NCBI GenBank assembly: GCA_003245525.1 | Contig: QKCY01000601.1 | Location: forward strand, 1 to 48,973 | Length of the DNA: 48,973 bases | Direction: 5' to 3' | Origin: Victivallales bacterium | Lineage (GTDB): Bacteria > Verrucomicrobiota > Lentisphaeria > Oligosphaerales > Lenti-02 | Shown: piece by piece, positions 1 through 8,304 of the stretch | Layout of the letters: each line of letters starts with the position of its first letter | Numbering within the stretch: the first letter of the stretch is position 1 | The notes under the pieces: model-generated | The model's input: only the letters and a program-made list of their open reading frames with translations | Told to the model about the DNA's origin: nothing | Databases searched by the model: none | Made by a program: the position numbers and the translations under genes

Positions 1-96
1 TTTGTACGCCGGGAAGGGACCGGCGATCTGCTCTGCGAACTGCACGTGCGCGGCGGGACCGGCGGCACCGCCCGGATCGCCGTACGGGTGCCCTGA
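1..96 (+). CDS. C-terminal fragment of an unidentified protein (5' end outside window)
   Basis: The first frame is open from base 1 to a TGA at 94-96. It has high GC at third positions, like the real genes here, and encodes a short tail ending in GGTARIAVRVP, which resembles the last strands of a beta-rich domain. The start lies before the window. It points toward secG (minus strand), and the repeat-filled gap after it resembles other convergent junctions in this window. Too little is visible to name a family. The other forward frame open across this segment runs on through secG in antisense and is not credible. Confidence 0.4.
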   Translation, partial: FVRREGTGDLLCELHVRGGTGGTARIAVRVP

Positions 97-154
97 CCCC
101 AACCCGTGCTCTCAGGCTCCCTGCATCCACGGGGGCCGAATCAGGATCCTGGCA

Positions 155-240
155 GCACGGTCCGCGGCGGAGGCCCGCCGCTTCTCCAGAGCCTGGCAAC
201 GAACCAGTGTGCTGGAGAAGCGCCCGGCCTCGGGCGCGGA
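155..240. repeat. 86-bp direct repeat, copy 1 (hairpin-rich)
   Basis: This is the first of two 86-bp copies starting 155 bp apart (copy 2 at 310-395), closely similar and without gaps. The unit is itself an imperfect inverted repeat. It holds a hairpin with stems 164-170/175-181 and loop AGGC, a long-range stem CGCTTCTCCAG (179-189) with CTGGAGAAGCG (212-222), and a hairpin with stems 220-226/231-237 and loop GCCT. The two small loops are reverse complements of each other. No coding signal is seen. Confidence 0.75.
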
Positions 241-309
241 GGGCGTTGCCTGCGCGAGAACCGCCCTCCTTCCACGGCCCCCGATGGCACCAACCACAGA
301 GTGCTGGAG

Positions 310-395
310 GCACGGCCCGCGGCGGAGGCCCGCCGCTTCTCCAGAACCTGGCACAAAACCAACGTGCTGGAGAAGCGCCCGGCCTCGGGCGCGGG
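310..395. repeat. 86-bp direct repeat, copy 2
   Basis: This is the second copy of the 155-240 unit, with the same hairpins: stems 319-325/330-336 with loop AGGC and 375-381/386-392 with loop GCCT. The stems and loops are conserved, while the central spacer between the CTTCTCCAG and CTGGAGAAG arms has diverged. The rest of the gap between base 97 and the secG terminator contains another stem (238-245 with 262-269) and no gene that I can support. Confidence 0.75.
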
Positions 396-470
396 GAACA
401 TCGCCTGCACCGAGCCCCCCCGTGACTACCCACGTCAGTCTGGCGCAGGCAATACCCGGAGAAAGCAAAA

Positions 471-495
471 CGGCAGCACCGGGAAGGTGCTGCCG
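471..495 (-). terminator. Rho-independent terminator of secG
   Basis: A perfect 10-bp stem (CGGCAGCACC with GGTGCTGCCG) and a 5-nt loop lie just downstream of the secG stop. On the minus strand the stem is followed by TTTTGCTTTC, so it works as an intrinsic terminator for secG. Confidence 0.85.
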
Positions 496-520
496 TTGGG
501 TATCGGGTAGGAGAGAGAGC

Positions 521-994
521 CTACTGGGCGGCCGGGGCCTCGGCGGGCTTGGGCGCTTCCGCAGGCTTGGCCTCGGGAGCGGTCTCCGTCGCCGGAGCCT
601 CGGCAGGAGCGGTTTCGGGAGCCTTGGCTCCGTCGGTGTCCGCAGCCGGCACAGTCTGCTCGGTCTGCTCGGTCGGAGTGACCGCCTTGTCGGCATCCTT
701 GCTGTCCGCCGCCTTGGCTTCGGTCTGGATGGACTCGGTCAGGCTCTTCTTGGCGGGGTTGTGGACGCTCAGCACCTGGATCAGCAGAGCCGCAGTCAGG
801 AAGATGCTGGCGAGAATGACAGTGCCTTTGGTCAGCACATTGCCCGCCGTGGCTCCGAACACCGTCTCGGTGGTGCCACCGCCGACCGCGCCCAAACCGC
901 CACCAGCCTTGCTCTGCTGGATGAGGATGATGCCGATCAGCAGGAAAGCCGACAACAGTTGCACGACGACCAGAAGAGTGATCACAATATCCAT
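521..994 (-). CDS. secG: Preprotein translocase subunit SecG
   Basis: SecG is a small inner-membrane subunit of the SecYEG channel that aids export of unfolded preproteins. The 157-residue protein has two hydrophobic helices (about 3-25 and 54-75). Between them lies the family's cytoplasmic loop, QQSKAGGGLGAVGGGTTETVFG, close to the classic GGLG-G pattern. After the second helix comes an unusually long low-complexity tail (about residues 80-157) of Ala, Pro, Glu and Lys, absent from short SecG proteins but common in long-tailed ones. It stands alone on the minus strand with its own promoter-like sequence (1100-1127) and terminator (471-495). The family call is secure; the tail's role is unknown. 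Confidence 0.95.
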   Translation of the reverse strand: MDIVITLLVVVQLLSAFLLIGIILIQQSKAGGGLGAVGGGTTETVFGATAGNVLTKGTVILASIFLTAALLIQVLSVHNPAKKSLTESIQTEAKAADSKDADKAVTPTEQTEQTVPAADTDGAKAPETAPAEAPATETAPEAKPAEAPKPAEAPAAQ

Positions 995-1099
995 AGAAGC
1001 CTAGCCTCCAGCCGAATCCATGTTCTCCTGCCCAGCCGGTGCGACATCGCGCGATCCCCGGCCCCAAACAGGGGATGACGTCTCTGCGGACAGACTGAG

Positions 1100-1127
1100 A
1101 ATATAGGACCGCCTCACCCAAACGCAA
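1100..1127 (-). promoter_or_regulatory. Probable sigma70-type promoter of secG
   Basis: On the minus strand TTGCGT (1127-1122) and TATATT (1105-1100) are separated by 16 bp. Transcription would start about 90-100 bases upstream of the secG ATG. Inferred from the motif and position only. Confidence 0.5.
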
Positions 1128-1218
1128 CCCATGTCGAACGAAAGGTTGAGCCCGACGGAATATTGTATACATTATGCCTTCGCCGTGCTCCATACCCAGT
1201 CTGGCAAAGAGGTCCGCC

Positions 1219-2523
1219 ATGACCGAAGAACCCGCCGTTTCCGGGTGGCATGTCCGCCCCCTGGCGCAGGAATCCACCGTAGTCTGCGAGTCCCCGGACC
1301 CGGCCCGGGTGTTCTGCTACAGCCCGGGGATCTGCCGCCTGCCTTCGGGGCGCCTCGTGGCGACGATGGACTTCGGCGGACCCGGAGCAAAGGACCTGCC
1401 CGGTCCCGATGGCGCGCCCTGGCAACGGGACCACCAGAGCCGCTTCTTCACCAGCGACGACGGGGGAGCGACCTGGCAGTTGCGGGCGGTCCGCCCGCTC
1501 CTGCATGCCCGTCCCTTCGTGGCGGGCGGCAGGGTCTATGTTCTCGGCCACCGCGGGGACCTCCGCGTCTGCCGGAGCGACGACGACGGGGAAAGCTGGA
1601 GCGAGACCGTCCAACTGACCGACGGACAGAACTGGCATCAGGCCCCCTGCAACGTGTGGTATGCCAACGGCTGCGTCTATCTGGTGATGGAGCGCCGCCT
1701 GCCGCGCGGCATTCGGGCCTGGGGAGTGGGCGAACTGGCACCGGTCCTAATGCGCGCCCGGCTCGATGCGGACCTCACCCGGCGGGAGAACTGGACCTTC
1801 GCCAGCGAACTGGCCTTTCTCGACGTGGTGGACCAGGAGAAACTGGACTGGTTCGGCGCTCCCTTCTACCCGTGTCCGTACCCGACCGGGGCGGACGCGG
1901 ATGGCGTGAAGGGCCGGGACTGCGCGCCGATGGGCTGGCTGGAAACCAACGTGGTGCAATTCGCCGATCCGAAGCACTACTGGTACGACCCCACCGGCCG
2001 GACGTTCCATCTCTGGATGCGGTCCCATACCGGCGGCGCAGGCCTGGCCTGCGTCGCCAAAGCGGTGGAGTTGGGGGACGAGCCGGGCACGGGAGAGATC
2101 CGGACCGAGCTGGAGACCGTGCCGTCGGGTCGGCATGCCCTGTTCGTGCCCTGCCCCGGCGGCCAGATGAAGTTCCACATTCTGCACGACGGGCAGACCG
2201 GCCTGTTCTGGTTGCTCAGCACGCAGGCGACGGACAGCATGACCCGCGCCACGCTCCTGCCGCCGGACCGCTACAATCTGCCGAACAACGAACGGCGCCG
2301 CCTGCAACTGCACTTCTCCCGCAACTGCGTGGACTGGTGCTTTGCCGGCCTGGTGGCCGTCGGGGAAGTGGAACGGGCCTCGCGGCACTACGCCAGCATG
2401 GCCATCGACGGGGAGGATCTGGTCGTCCTCAGCCGGTCGGGCGACGCCCGCGCCGCCACCGCCCACAACGGGAATCTGATCACCTTCCATCGGGTCCGCG
2501 ACTTCCGCCAGCTCGCCTACTAG
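1219..2523 (+). CDS. Sialidase-like (BNR/Asp-box) protein, copy 1
   Basis: A 434-residue protein of the sialidase/neuraminidase beta-propeller superfamily. Asp-box motifs are visible: SDDGGATW near residue 78 and RSDDDGESW near residue 119, with the RSPDPARVFxYSPG-type N-terminal segment shared with its neighbour. Family members hydrolyse or bind sialic acids or related glycans; the exact substrate cannot be read here. No signal peptide is visible from this start, so a cytoplasmic location is possible. I chose the ATG at 1219 because AAGAGG lies 6-7 bases before it; an in-frame ATG at 1174 has no such site. The next gene, 16 bases on, is a close paralogue (many long identical blocks, especially the last 80 residues), so this is a recent tandem duplication. 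Confidence 0.8.
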   Translation: MTEEPAVSGWHVRPLAQESTVVCESPDPARVFCYSPGICRLPSGRLVATMDFGGPGAKDLPGPDGAPWQRDHQSRFFTSDDGGATWQLRAVRPLLHARPFVAGGRVYVLGHRGDLRVCRSDDDGESWSETVQLTDGQNWHQAPCNVWYANGCVYLVMERRLPRGIRAWGVGELAPVLMRARLDADLTRRENWTFASELAFLDVVDQEKLDWFGAPFYPCPYPTGADADGVKGRDCAPMGWLETNVVQFADPKHYWYDPTGRTFHLWMRSHTGGAGLACVAKAVELGDEPGTGEIRTELETVPSGRHALFVPCPGGQMKFHILHDGQTGLFWLLSTQATDSMTRATLLPPDRYNLPNNERRRLQLHFSRNCVDWCFAGLVAVGEVERASRHYASMAIDGEDLVVLSRSGDARAATAHNGNLITFHRVRDFRQLAY

Positions 2524-2539
2524 CTCCGGAGTGCTCTCC

Positions 2540-3796
2540 ATGCCGCACCGCCGCATCCGTCCCCTCGCCCCCGGCTACACCGTGGTCTTCCGCTCGCCCG
2601 ACCCGCAACGGGTGTTTGGCTACAGTCCGGGAATCCTGGCCCTGCCCAATGGCCGCCTGATCGCCACCTGCGATTTCGGCGGCCCGGGAGCCATCGACCT
2701 GCCGGGGATCAAGACCGACGCGGGGGATTTCGGTCGACCGAACCAGGGCCGGGTGGCAACCAGCGACGATGGCGGCAAGACCTGGACCGAGCGGGCCACT
2801 CTGCCTCTGATGCACGCCACCCCGTTCGTGGCAGGTGACGCGGTCTACATCGTCGGACACGGGCGCGATCTGGGCATCGTGCGGAGCGACGACCAGGGCA
2901 CCACCTGGGGCGAGCGGGTGAAGTTCACCCAGGGAGAGACCTGGCACCAGGCTCCCACCAACGTGTGGTACACGCGGGACAGGGTCTATCTGGTCATGGA
3001 ACGCTATCTCCAGTTCGCCTGGGCCCACTGCGCCCCGGTCGTGATGAGCGCCCCGGTCACGGCGGACCTCACCCGGCGGGAGTCCTGGACCTTCTCCAAC
3101 CAGACCACGTTCCGCGAGCTGGTCGGGGAGCGGGTCCCCTTCCTCGGCGTTCCCTTCTTCACCCCCGGCAGCACCGCCCCGGGCAATCCCGGCGACAAAC
3201 GCAACATGGCTCCGCTGGGCTGGCTGGAAACCCATCTCATCCAGTTCCAGGACCCCGACCACGTGTGGTACGATCCGACGGGACGCACCTTCCACCTCAT
3301 CGGCCGGGCCCATACCGGAACCACCAACCTGGCCTGCCTGGCCAAAGCGGTGGAGGGGGAGGACGGCAGCATCACCGTGGGCCTGGAACACGCCCCCAGC
3401 GGCGAACCCATGGTCTATCTCCCCTGCCCCGGCGGCCAGATGAAGTTCCATATTCTGTACGATGCCGTGACCAAGCTCTTCTGGCTTCTGAGCACCCAGG
3501 CCACGGATTCCATGGTCCGCCCCGACCGCCTGCCCGCCGACCGCTTCAACCTGCCCAACAACGAGCGGCGCCGACTGCAACTGCATTTCTCGCGCAACGC
3601 GGTGGACTGGTGCTTCGCCGGGCTTGTGGCGGTCGGGGAAACGGAGCGTTCGTCCCGCCACTACGCCAGCATGGCCATCGCGGGGGACGACCTCGTCATC
3701 CTCAGCCGCTCCGGCGACCGGGAGGCCAAAGATGCCCACAACGGGAACATCGTTACCTTCCACCGCATCCCCCGGTTCCGCGAACTGGTGTACTGA
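2540..3796 (+). CDS. Sialidase-like (BNR/Asp-box) protein, copy 2
   Basis: A 418-residue paralogue of the preceding gene, with Asp-boxes SDDGGKTW and RSDDQGTTW in the same places and a near-identical C-terminal third (PNNERRRLQLHFSRN, VDWCFAGLVAVGE, RHYASMAI). GGAG at 2528-2531 is 8 bases before the ATG at 2540, so this start is preferred to the GTG at 2531. The genes are probably co-transcribed. Relative to copy 1 a loop near residues 155-175 differs, and copy 2 has an insertion rich in Gly and Pro where copy 1 has another, so the copies may differ in substrate loops. Sialidase activity is an inference from fold; the Arg-triad residues were not placed with confidence. Confidence 0.8.
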   Translation: MPHRRIRPLAPGYTVVFRSPDPQRVFGYSPGILALPNGRLIATCDFGGPGAIDLPGIKTDAGDFGRPNQGRVATSDDGGKTWTERATLPLMHATPFVAGDAVYIVGHGRDLGIVRSDDQGTTWGERVKFTQGETWHQAPTNVWYTRDRVYLVMERYLQFAWAHCAPVVMSAPVTADLTRRESWTFSNQTTFRELVGERVPFLGVPFFTPGSTAPGNPGDKRNMAPLGWLETHLIQFQDPDHVWYDPTGRTFHLIGRAHTGTTNLACLAKAVEGEDGSITVGLEHAPSGEPMVYLPCPGGQMKFHILYDAVTKLFWLLSTQATDSMVRPDRLPADRFNLPNNERRRLQLHFSRNAVDWCFAGLVAVGETERSSRHYASMAIAGDDLVILSRSGDREAKDAHNGNIVTFHRIPRFRELVY

Positions 3797-4070
3797 TCCC
3801 CACTCCGCGCTCTGCGTCCGGAGTGCGGGAGCCGCCGCAATCCGCTCGGACCAGGCGGAGGCGAGAACCGGATGCAACGCGCTCCTCGCCGCACGGAGGC
3901 GGCTTCCACGTTGCGGCCCCGGATGGTGGGCATGTGGTCGGCGAACGTGCGGATTCCGGGGCCAGCAGAACCGGCTGACTGTGGGAAAAGACAATGCGTT
4001 CGCGGCCCGTCTTGTACCATCGACTCGGTTGGTTCCTGTCAATCATTTCCAGGCAAATGCGCAACATTCG
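3797..4070. other. Intergenic region with stem-forming sequence, no gene seen
   Basis: About 270 bases without a convincing reading frame. A 7-bp stem (CACTCCG 3801-3807 with CGGAGTG 3819-3825) directly after the sialidase stop may act as a weak terminator, though no T-run follows. Bases about 3830-3905 can form a larger imperfect structure (GCCGCC/GGCGGC arms, with GGCGAG/CTCGCC inside). GC content falls toward the promoter at 4071. Confidence 0.45.
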
Positions 4071-4099
4071 TTGCCAGAATCGCTTGCCTGCGCTATACT
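4071..4099 (+). promoter_or_regulatory. Strong sigma70-type promoter for the CNNM/CorC operon
   Basis: TTGCCA (4071-4076), a 17-bp spacer and TATACT (4094-4099) make a near-consensus housekeeping promoter in an AT-rich patch of an otherwise GC-rich window. It lies about 40 bases before the short reading frame at 4139 and about 195 before the first CNNM gene. Confidence 0.75.
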
Positions 4100-4138
4100 T
4101 TGCGCTTAGTCCTCCTTTTGTCCTATGGTAGTTGATGA

Positions 4139-4297
4139 ATGAACGACGAACTGACATCCGCCGACGAACCTCCGCCTAGGCGCGGGCCCCAGGGGCCCAG
4201 CGATCCTGCTCTCTCCGCCGACGAAGACGACGACTCGCGAAGACCGCGCGGGCTGGTCGGTCTGCTCAAGTCCCCGCCGCGAGGTCGCCGGGGATGA
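4139..4297 (+). CDS. Possible 52-residue leader or coupled small protein
   Basis: An ATG at 4139, shortly downstream of a strong promoter, opens a 52-codon frame. It encodes an acidic N-terminal half (NDELTSADEPPP, ADEDDD) and a basic Arg/Gly/Pro-rich end. Its TGA overlaps the next gene's ATG as ATGA (4294-4297), the same arrangement that joins the two CNNM genes, so translational coupling is plausible. The acidic start and basic end loosely recall the N-terminal linkers of CorC-type proteins. No Shine-Dalgarno sequence precedes it. It could instead be untranslated leader. Confidence 0.4.
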   Translation: MNDELTSADEPPPRRGPQGPSDPALSADEDDDSRRPRGLVGLLKSPPRGRRG

Positions 4298-5619
4298 AGG
4301 AGTTCCTGGCGATGATTCCCAGCCTCTTGGGGCTGGGCATACTGCTTTCGTTGTCCGCCTTTTTCTCGGGGTCGGAAACGGCACTGTTCTCCCTGACCCG
4401 CTCCCAGGTCCGCCGCTTGCGCGAAGGCCAGGGCGGCGAACGGGCGGCGAGCGAATTGCTGCGGGCACCCCACCGTCTGCTCAGTTCGCTGCTGGTGGGC
4501 AACATGGTGGTGAACATCATGCTGGCCAGCGTGGTCGCCAGCATGACTGAACGGCTGTTGCCGGAGGATGCAGGCTCCTGGGCCGCCGCCGGTGCCATCG
4601 CGGTCAGCACGCTGCTCCTCATGGTGTTCGGGGAACTGACCCCGAAAACCCTGGCCGTGCATCACGCCCTGCCCTTCTCCCTGACTATCTCGCGTCCCTT
4701 GCTGCTGTTCAGCCGCCTGATCGCTCCGATCCGCTGGGTCCTGCGGGTGGTGACCACCGGCCTGCTCCATCTGCTGGGCCAGGCCAATGTGCCCGGCTGG
4801 GGCGCGCTGACCCGCGAGGAACTGGCCGCCACCCTGGCGGCTGGCGAGGCGGCCGGGGCCACCGATGCCCATGAGCGCGAGTTGGTCGAACACATCCTGC
4901 AATTGGGCACCGTGCAAGCCCGCGAGATCATGGTCCACCGCATGGACGTGGTAGGCATCCAGGACGGCCTTACCGTGGAACAGGCCTATGCCCGGGCCTG
5001 CACCATGCGGCGTTCCCGGCTGCCGGTCTACCACGAGGACCTGGACGACATCTGGGGTATCATCTCCGCCGTCGACCTGCCCCGGTGGCAGGGCTCCGAA
5101 CTGCGCGACATGCCATTGGCCGAGCTGCGCGCGCGGGTCCAGGCAGGCGAACGTGGCCTGCCGGTCTACCAGGCCCATATGGCCCCCGAAACGGTGCCGG
5201 TCGAGCGGCTGCTGGCAAACATGCGTGAGCTGCGTACCCATTTTGTGGTGCTGGTGGGCGAATACGGCGGCACCAGCGGCATTCTGACCCTCGACGATAT
5301 CCTGGGGGAGCTGCTGGGCCATCTGCCTCCCGGAATCGAGGGTGCCACCAGCGAACCGTCCGAAGAGGGTGCCATCTTCGCCGACGGGCGCACCCCGTTG
5401 CGGCAACTCAACGAGGCCCACGACCTCAACCTCCAGACCGAGGAGGCGGATACCCTCGGCGGCTACATCCACGAACGCCTCGGCCGCCTGGCCCGGGCAG
5501 GCGACGAGGTCCCCGACGGCCGCTATGTCTTCCAGGTGGTCCGCATGTCCGGCCGCCGCATCGGCATGGTCCGCATCCGCCGGGTTGACACGAACCACGA
5601 GGAGGAGGCCGACGCATGA
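4294..5619 (+). CDS. CNNM/CorC-family (DUF21-CBS-CorC_HlyC) membrane protein, copy 1
   Basis: A 441-residue protein of the CNNM/CorC (HlyC) family, linked in other organisms to Mg2+ or other divalent-cation transport. Residues about 1-180 form the DUF21 membrane domain, with FFSGSETALFSLTRSQ near the N-terminus and the hallmark LMVFGELTPKTLA at about 109-121. A CBS-pair region (VREIM-type motif, AREIMVHRMDVVGI; later HFVVLVGEYGGTSGILTLDDIL) spans about 205-340. The CorC_HlyC domain occupies about 350-430. Full length for the family. The start is fixed by ATGA overlap with the small upstream frame. The next gene is a paralogue overlapping by ATGA, so the pair may form a heteromer. The transported ion is not shown by the sequence. 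Confidence 0.88.
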   Translation: MKEFLAMIPSLLGLGILLSLSAFFSGSETALFSLTRSQVRRLREGQGGERAASELLRAPHRLLSSLLVGNMVVNIMLASVVASMTERLLPEDAGSWAAAGAIAVSTLLLMVFGELTPKTLAVHHALPFSLTISRPLLLFSRLIAPIRWVLRVVTTGLLHLLGQANVPGWGALTREELAATLAAGEAAGATDAHERELVEHILQLGTVQAREIMVHRMDVVGIQDGLTVEQAYARACTMRRSRLPVYHEDLDDIWGIISAVDLPRWQGSELRDMPLAELRARVQAGERGLPVYQAHMAPETVPVERLLANMRELRTHFVVLVGEYGGTSGILTLDDILGELLGHLPPGIEGATSEPSEEGAIFADGRTPLRQLNEAHDLNLQTEEADTLGGYIHERLGRLARAGDEVPDGRYVFQVVRMSGRRIGMVRIRRVDTNHEEEADA

Positions 5620-6929
5620 TGCCCCTCCTACTCATGGCTGGCGCGGTGTTCCTCCTGGTTCTGCTGGAAGGGTTCTTCAGCGGTTCCGAGACCGTTTTCA
5701 CCTCCACCAGCAAGGCCTTTGTCCATGACTTGGCCGAGAAGGGCGACCCCAAGGCCCGGCTCATCCTGCGCATGTTGGCGAAGATCGAGCGGTTCCTGGG
5801 CACGACCCTGCTGGGCACGAACCTGGCGGTGGCCTCCTCCACCACCCTCTGCCAGATTCTCCTGGCCCGGTCGCTGTTCGCCAACCCGCACGTGCTGGAA
5901 TCCCTGCAGCGCATCCCCATTCCCTGCAACTGGGAAACCCTGATCAACACCCTGGTGATGACCCCCGTCATCCTGCTGTTCGGCGAGTTGGTGCCCAAGT
6001 CCCTGGCCCGAGCCCATGCCGACTCCCTGGCTCCCCGCCTAGCCCGTCCCTTGCAGTGGGCAGGCTGGATTCTGCGGCCGGGAGTGATCTTCATCGGCTG
6101 GATCGCCCGTCGGTTGGTGCGCCTGCTAGGCGGCGAGCCCAGTGGGCTGCTCACCCCCCATGTCACCCGCGAGGACCTGCGCGCCCTGGCCGACATGGCA
6201 GCCGAACAGGGCCTCGTGCCGGAACAGGCTGGCACCATGCTGAAGACGGTTTTCCACCTCGACCAGCGCCCCGTCGCCGCCATGATGACCCCGCTGGTGG
6301 ACGTACAGTCGTTGCCCCTCACCGCAACCATCGCGGACGGCGAGGCGCTCGTGGCCCAGTCGGGCCATGCCCGTTTCCCCGTCTACGACACGCGGGTGGA
6401 CGAGATCGTGGGCACGCTGGACATGCGGGCGCTGCTCTTCCGCCGCAACCACGATCCGCAGGTGAAACCCGAGACCCGCATCGCCCCCTTCGTGGACCGC
6501 CATGCGGCCTTCGTCCCCGAATCCAAGTCGGTCGTTGACCTGCTGGCCGACCTGCGCTACCGCAAGACCCCCATGGTGATCGTGGTGGACGAGCATGGCG
6601 GGGTGACGGGCATCGTCACCATGCGCGACCTGCTCGAAGAGATCGTGGGCGAACTACAGGACGAGCGGGACCGTCCCGGCAACGCCGTGGAACGGATCGG
6701 CGGCCAGACCCTGGAGTGCGACGGACGCCTGGACGTGCGCGAACTCGCCGACCATCTCGCCATCCAACTGGAGCCAAACGGCTTCGAGACGGCAGCCGGG
6801 CTTGTCCTCAAACTGGCCGGGCGGATCCCCCAGGAGGGGGAGACCTTCCCCCTCGACGACTACGACATCACCGTCCTGAGCATGGACCGGCACCGGATCG
6901 GGCGCCTGCGTTTCGTCCACCGGACCTAG
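5616..6929 (+). CDS. CNNM/CorC-family membrane protein, copy 2
   Basis: A 437-residue paralogue of the preceding gene with the same domain order: DUF21 membrane domain (LEGFFSGSETVFTSTSKAF; LLFGELVPKSLARAHAD at about 126-142), CBS pair (AAMMTPLVDVQSLP; TPMVIVVDEHGGVTGIVTMRDLLEEIVGE) and C-terminal CorC_HlyC domain. Its ATG overlaps the TGA of copy 1. The pair recalls tandem DUF21-CBS genes in several Gram-negative phyla, but overall similarity between the copies is moderate, so the duplication is old. Acts in the inner membrane, probably in divalent-cation homeostasis. Confidence 0.88.
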   Translation: MMPLLLMAGAVFLLVLLEGFFSGSETVFTSTSKAFVHDLAEKGDPKARLILRMLAKIERFLGTTLLGTNLAVASSTTLCQILLARSLFANPHVLESLQRIPIPCNWETLINTLVMTPVILLFGELVPKSLARAHADSLAPRLARPLQWAGWILRPGVIFIGWIARRLVRLLGGEPSGLLTPHVTREDLRALADMAAEQGLVPEQAGTMLKTVFHLDQRPVAAMMTPLVDVQSLPLTATIADGEALVAQSGHARFPVYDTRVDEIVGTLDMRALLFRRNHDPQVKPETRIAPFVDRHAAFVPESKSVVDLLADLRYRKTPMVIVVDEHGGVTGIVTMRDLLEEIVGELQDERDRPGNAVERIGGQTLECDGRLDVRELADHLAIQLEPNGFETAAGLVLKLAGRIPQEGETFPLDDYDITVLSMDRHRIGRLRFVHRT

Positions 6930-6994
6930 CCGCTACGGCTTTCGCCATCACTCCCCTTGCGCGCCCCACCGGACGCAGTAACGTGTGGGCGGGT

Positions 6995-7013
6995 GGAACC
7001 GGGCTCCGGTTCC
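6995..7013. repeat. Hairpin with GCT loop upstream of the aminotransferase gene
   Basis: A perfect 8-bp stem (GGAACCGG with CCGGTTCC) with loop GCT lies before the Shine-Dalgarno sequence of the DegT gene. Read on the minus strand the loop is AGC, as in the hairpins at 23310-23330 and 36552-36570. Confidence 0.5.
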
Positions 7014-7041
7014 GGGTATACAGGTCACGGAGAATGCGACG

Positions 7042-8304
7042 ATGGCACGCACGAAGCTGGCGATCCACGGTGGTGTCAAGACGGTTCCGGACGGGCTCAT
7101 GAAGAGTTGGCCGCCGGTGGACCAGACGGACCGGGATCTCATCCTGGGCTCCCTCGACCGCCAGGAATACACCTACGGCACGAACTACAAGGCCCTGGAA
7201 CGGGAGTTCGCCGAGTGGCTGGGCATCTCCGTGCCCACCGTGTTCTGCAATTCCGGCACCGCCGCCCTGCACATGGCCGTGGTCGCCTGCGGCTGCGGCG
7301 TGGGCGACGAGGTGATCGCCCCCGCCTACACCTGGCCCTCCTCGGTCACCTGCTGCCTGCACCACAATGTCATCCCGGTCTTCGTGGACATCGACTGGGC
7401 CACCATGAACATCGACGTGGACCAGATCGAGGCCGCCATCACGCCCCGCACCAAGGCGATCATCGCCGTCCACCTGCACGGCCTGCCGGTGAACATGGAT
7501 GCGGTCGGGAGCATCGCCAAGAAACACAACCTGAAGGTCATCGAGGACTGCTGCCAGGCTCACGGTGCCACCTTCAAGGGCCGCAAGGTGGGGACCTTCG
7601 GCGACTGCGCCGCCTTTAGCTGCAACCACAACAAGCTCATGTGCGCGGGCGAAGGCGGCTTCTTCGTCGCCGCCAACGAGCAACTGCTCGGCCTGGGGAA
7701 GACCCTCTGGTACTTCGGCGAGAACCGTCCGCCAGTGGAGGATGGCGACTTCCACACCTACGGCATGGGCTGGATGTACCGCAGTTCCGAGCTGGTGGCC
7801 AGCTTCGCCCGCGCCCAGCTTGCCAAGCTCGACGGCTACATCGCCCGGATCGCCCAGAACGCGATCTGCCTGCACGAACTCCTGGCCGACTGCCCCCACC
7901 TCATCCGCCCCTACGTGCCGGAAGACACGGTGATGAACTGGTACAACTACACCGTCCGCTTCGACATGGAGGCCCTCGGCCACGCCGACAACCCCGCCGC
8001 CTTCCGCAACAAGATCGTGGACGCCCTCCGCGCCGAAGGGGTCCAGACCGGTGTCTGGCAAGGCTGGCCCGTCCCCAAGATGACCGTCTTCCAGGCCAAG
8101 AACGGCTACGGCAAGGGCTGCCCCTGGGCCTGCCAGACCGCGAGCAAGCCCGACTACCGGCTCAGTAGCTTCCCGGTCGCCCAGAAGCACGCCGACTGCC
8201 ACACCGGCATGACCTTCCCCCTGCGTCCCCCGAACGGCACCGAACTGGTCCGCTACGTGGCCGAGGCCTTCCACAGGGTCCTCGCCAACGCCGACCAACT
8301 CTAG
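7042..8304 (+). CDS. DegT/DnrJ/EryC1/StrS-family PLP aminotransferase
   Basis: A 420-residue protein of the family that transaminates keto-sugars or makes amino-cyclitols, used for surface polysaccharides and secondary metabolites. The N-terminal half has the fold-type I core: FCNSGTAALHMAVVACG, GDEVIAPAYTWPSS and VIEDCCQAHGA (the Asp holds the PLP pyridine nitrogen). Lys198 in CNHNKLMCAGEGG is the expected Schiff-base lysine. The ATG at 7042 has GGAG 9 bases upstream and is preferred to one at 6985. It stands alone; no nucleotide-sugar gene is adjacent, so the substrate is unknown. Confidence 0.9.
   Translation: MARTKLAIHGGVKTVPDGLMKSWPPVDQTDRDLILGSLDRQEYTYGTNYKALEREFAEWLGISVPTVFCNSGTAALHMAVVACGCGVGDEVIAPAYTWPSSVTCCLHHNVIPVFVDIDWATMNIDVDQIEAAITPRTKAIIAVHLHGLPVNMDAVGSIAKKHNLKVIEDCCQAHGATFKGRKVGTFGDCAAFSCNHNKLMCAGEGGFFVAANEQLLGLGKTLWYFGENRPPVEDGDFHTYGMGWMYRSSELVASFARAQLAKLDGYIARIAQNAICLHELLADCPHLIRPYVPEDTVMNWYNYTVRFDMEALGHADNPAAFRNKIVDALRAEGVQTGVWQGWPVPKMTVFQAKNGYGKGCPWACQTASKPDYRLSSFPVAQKHADCHTGMTFPLRPPNGTELVRYVAEAFHRVLANADQL

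Noticed and set aside
155-395. Possible CRISPR-like repeats
   Set aside because: Only two copies, 86 bp long and 155 bp apart, with internal hairpins; no short regular repeat-spacer series and no cas genes.
4123-5598. A 491-codon minus-strand frame over the first CNNM gene
   Set aside because: Shadow of the DUF21-CBS gene; rich in Gln/His/Gly with no motif.
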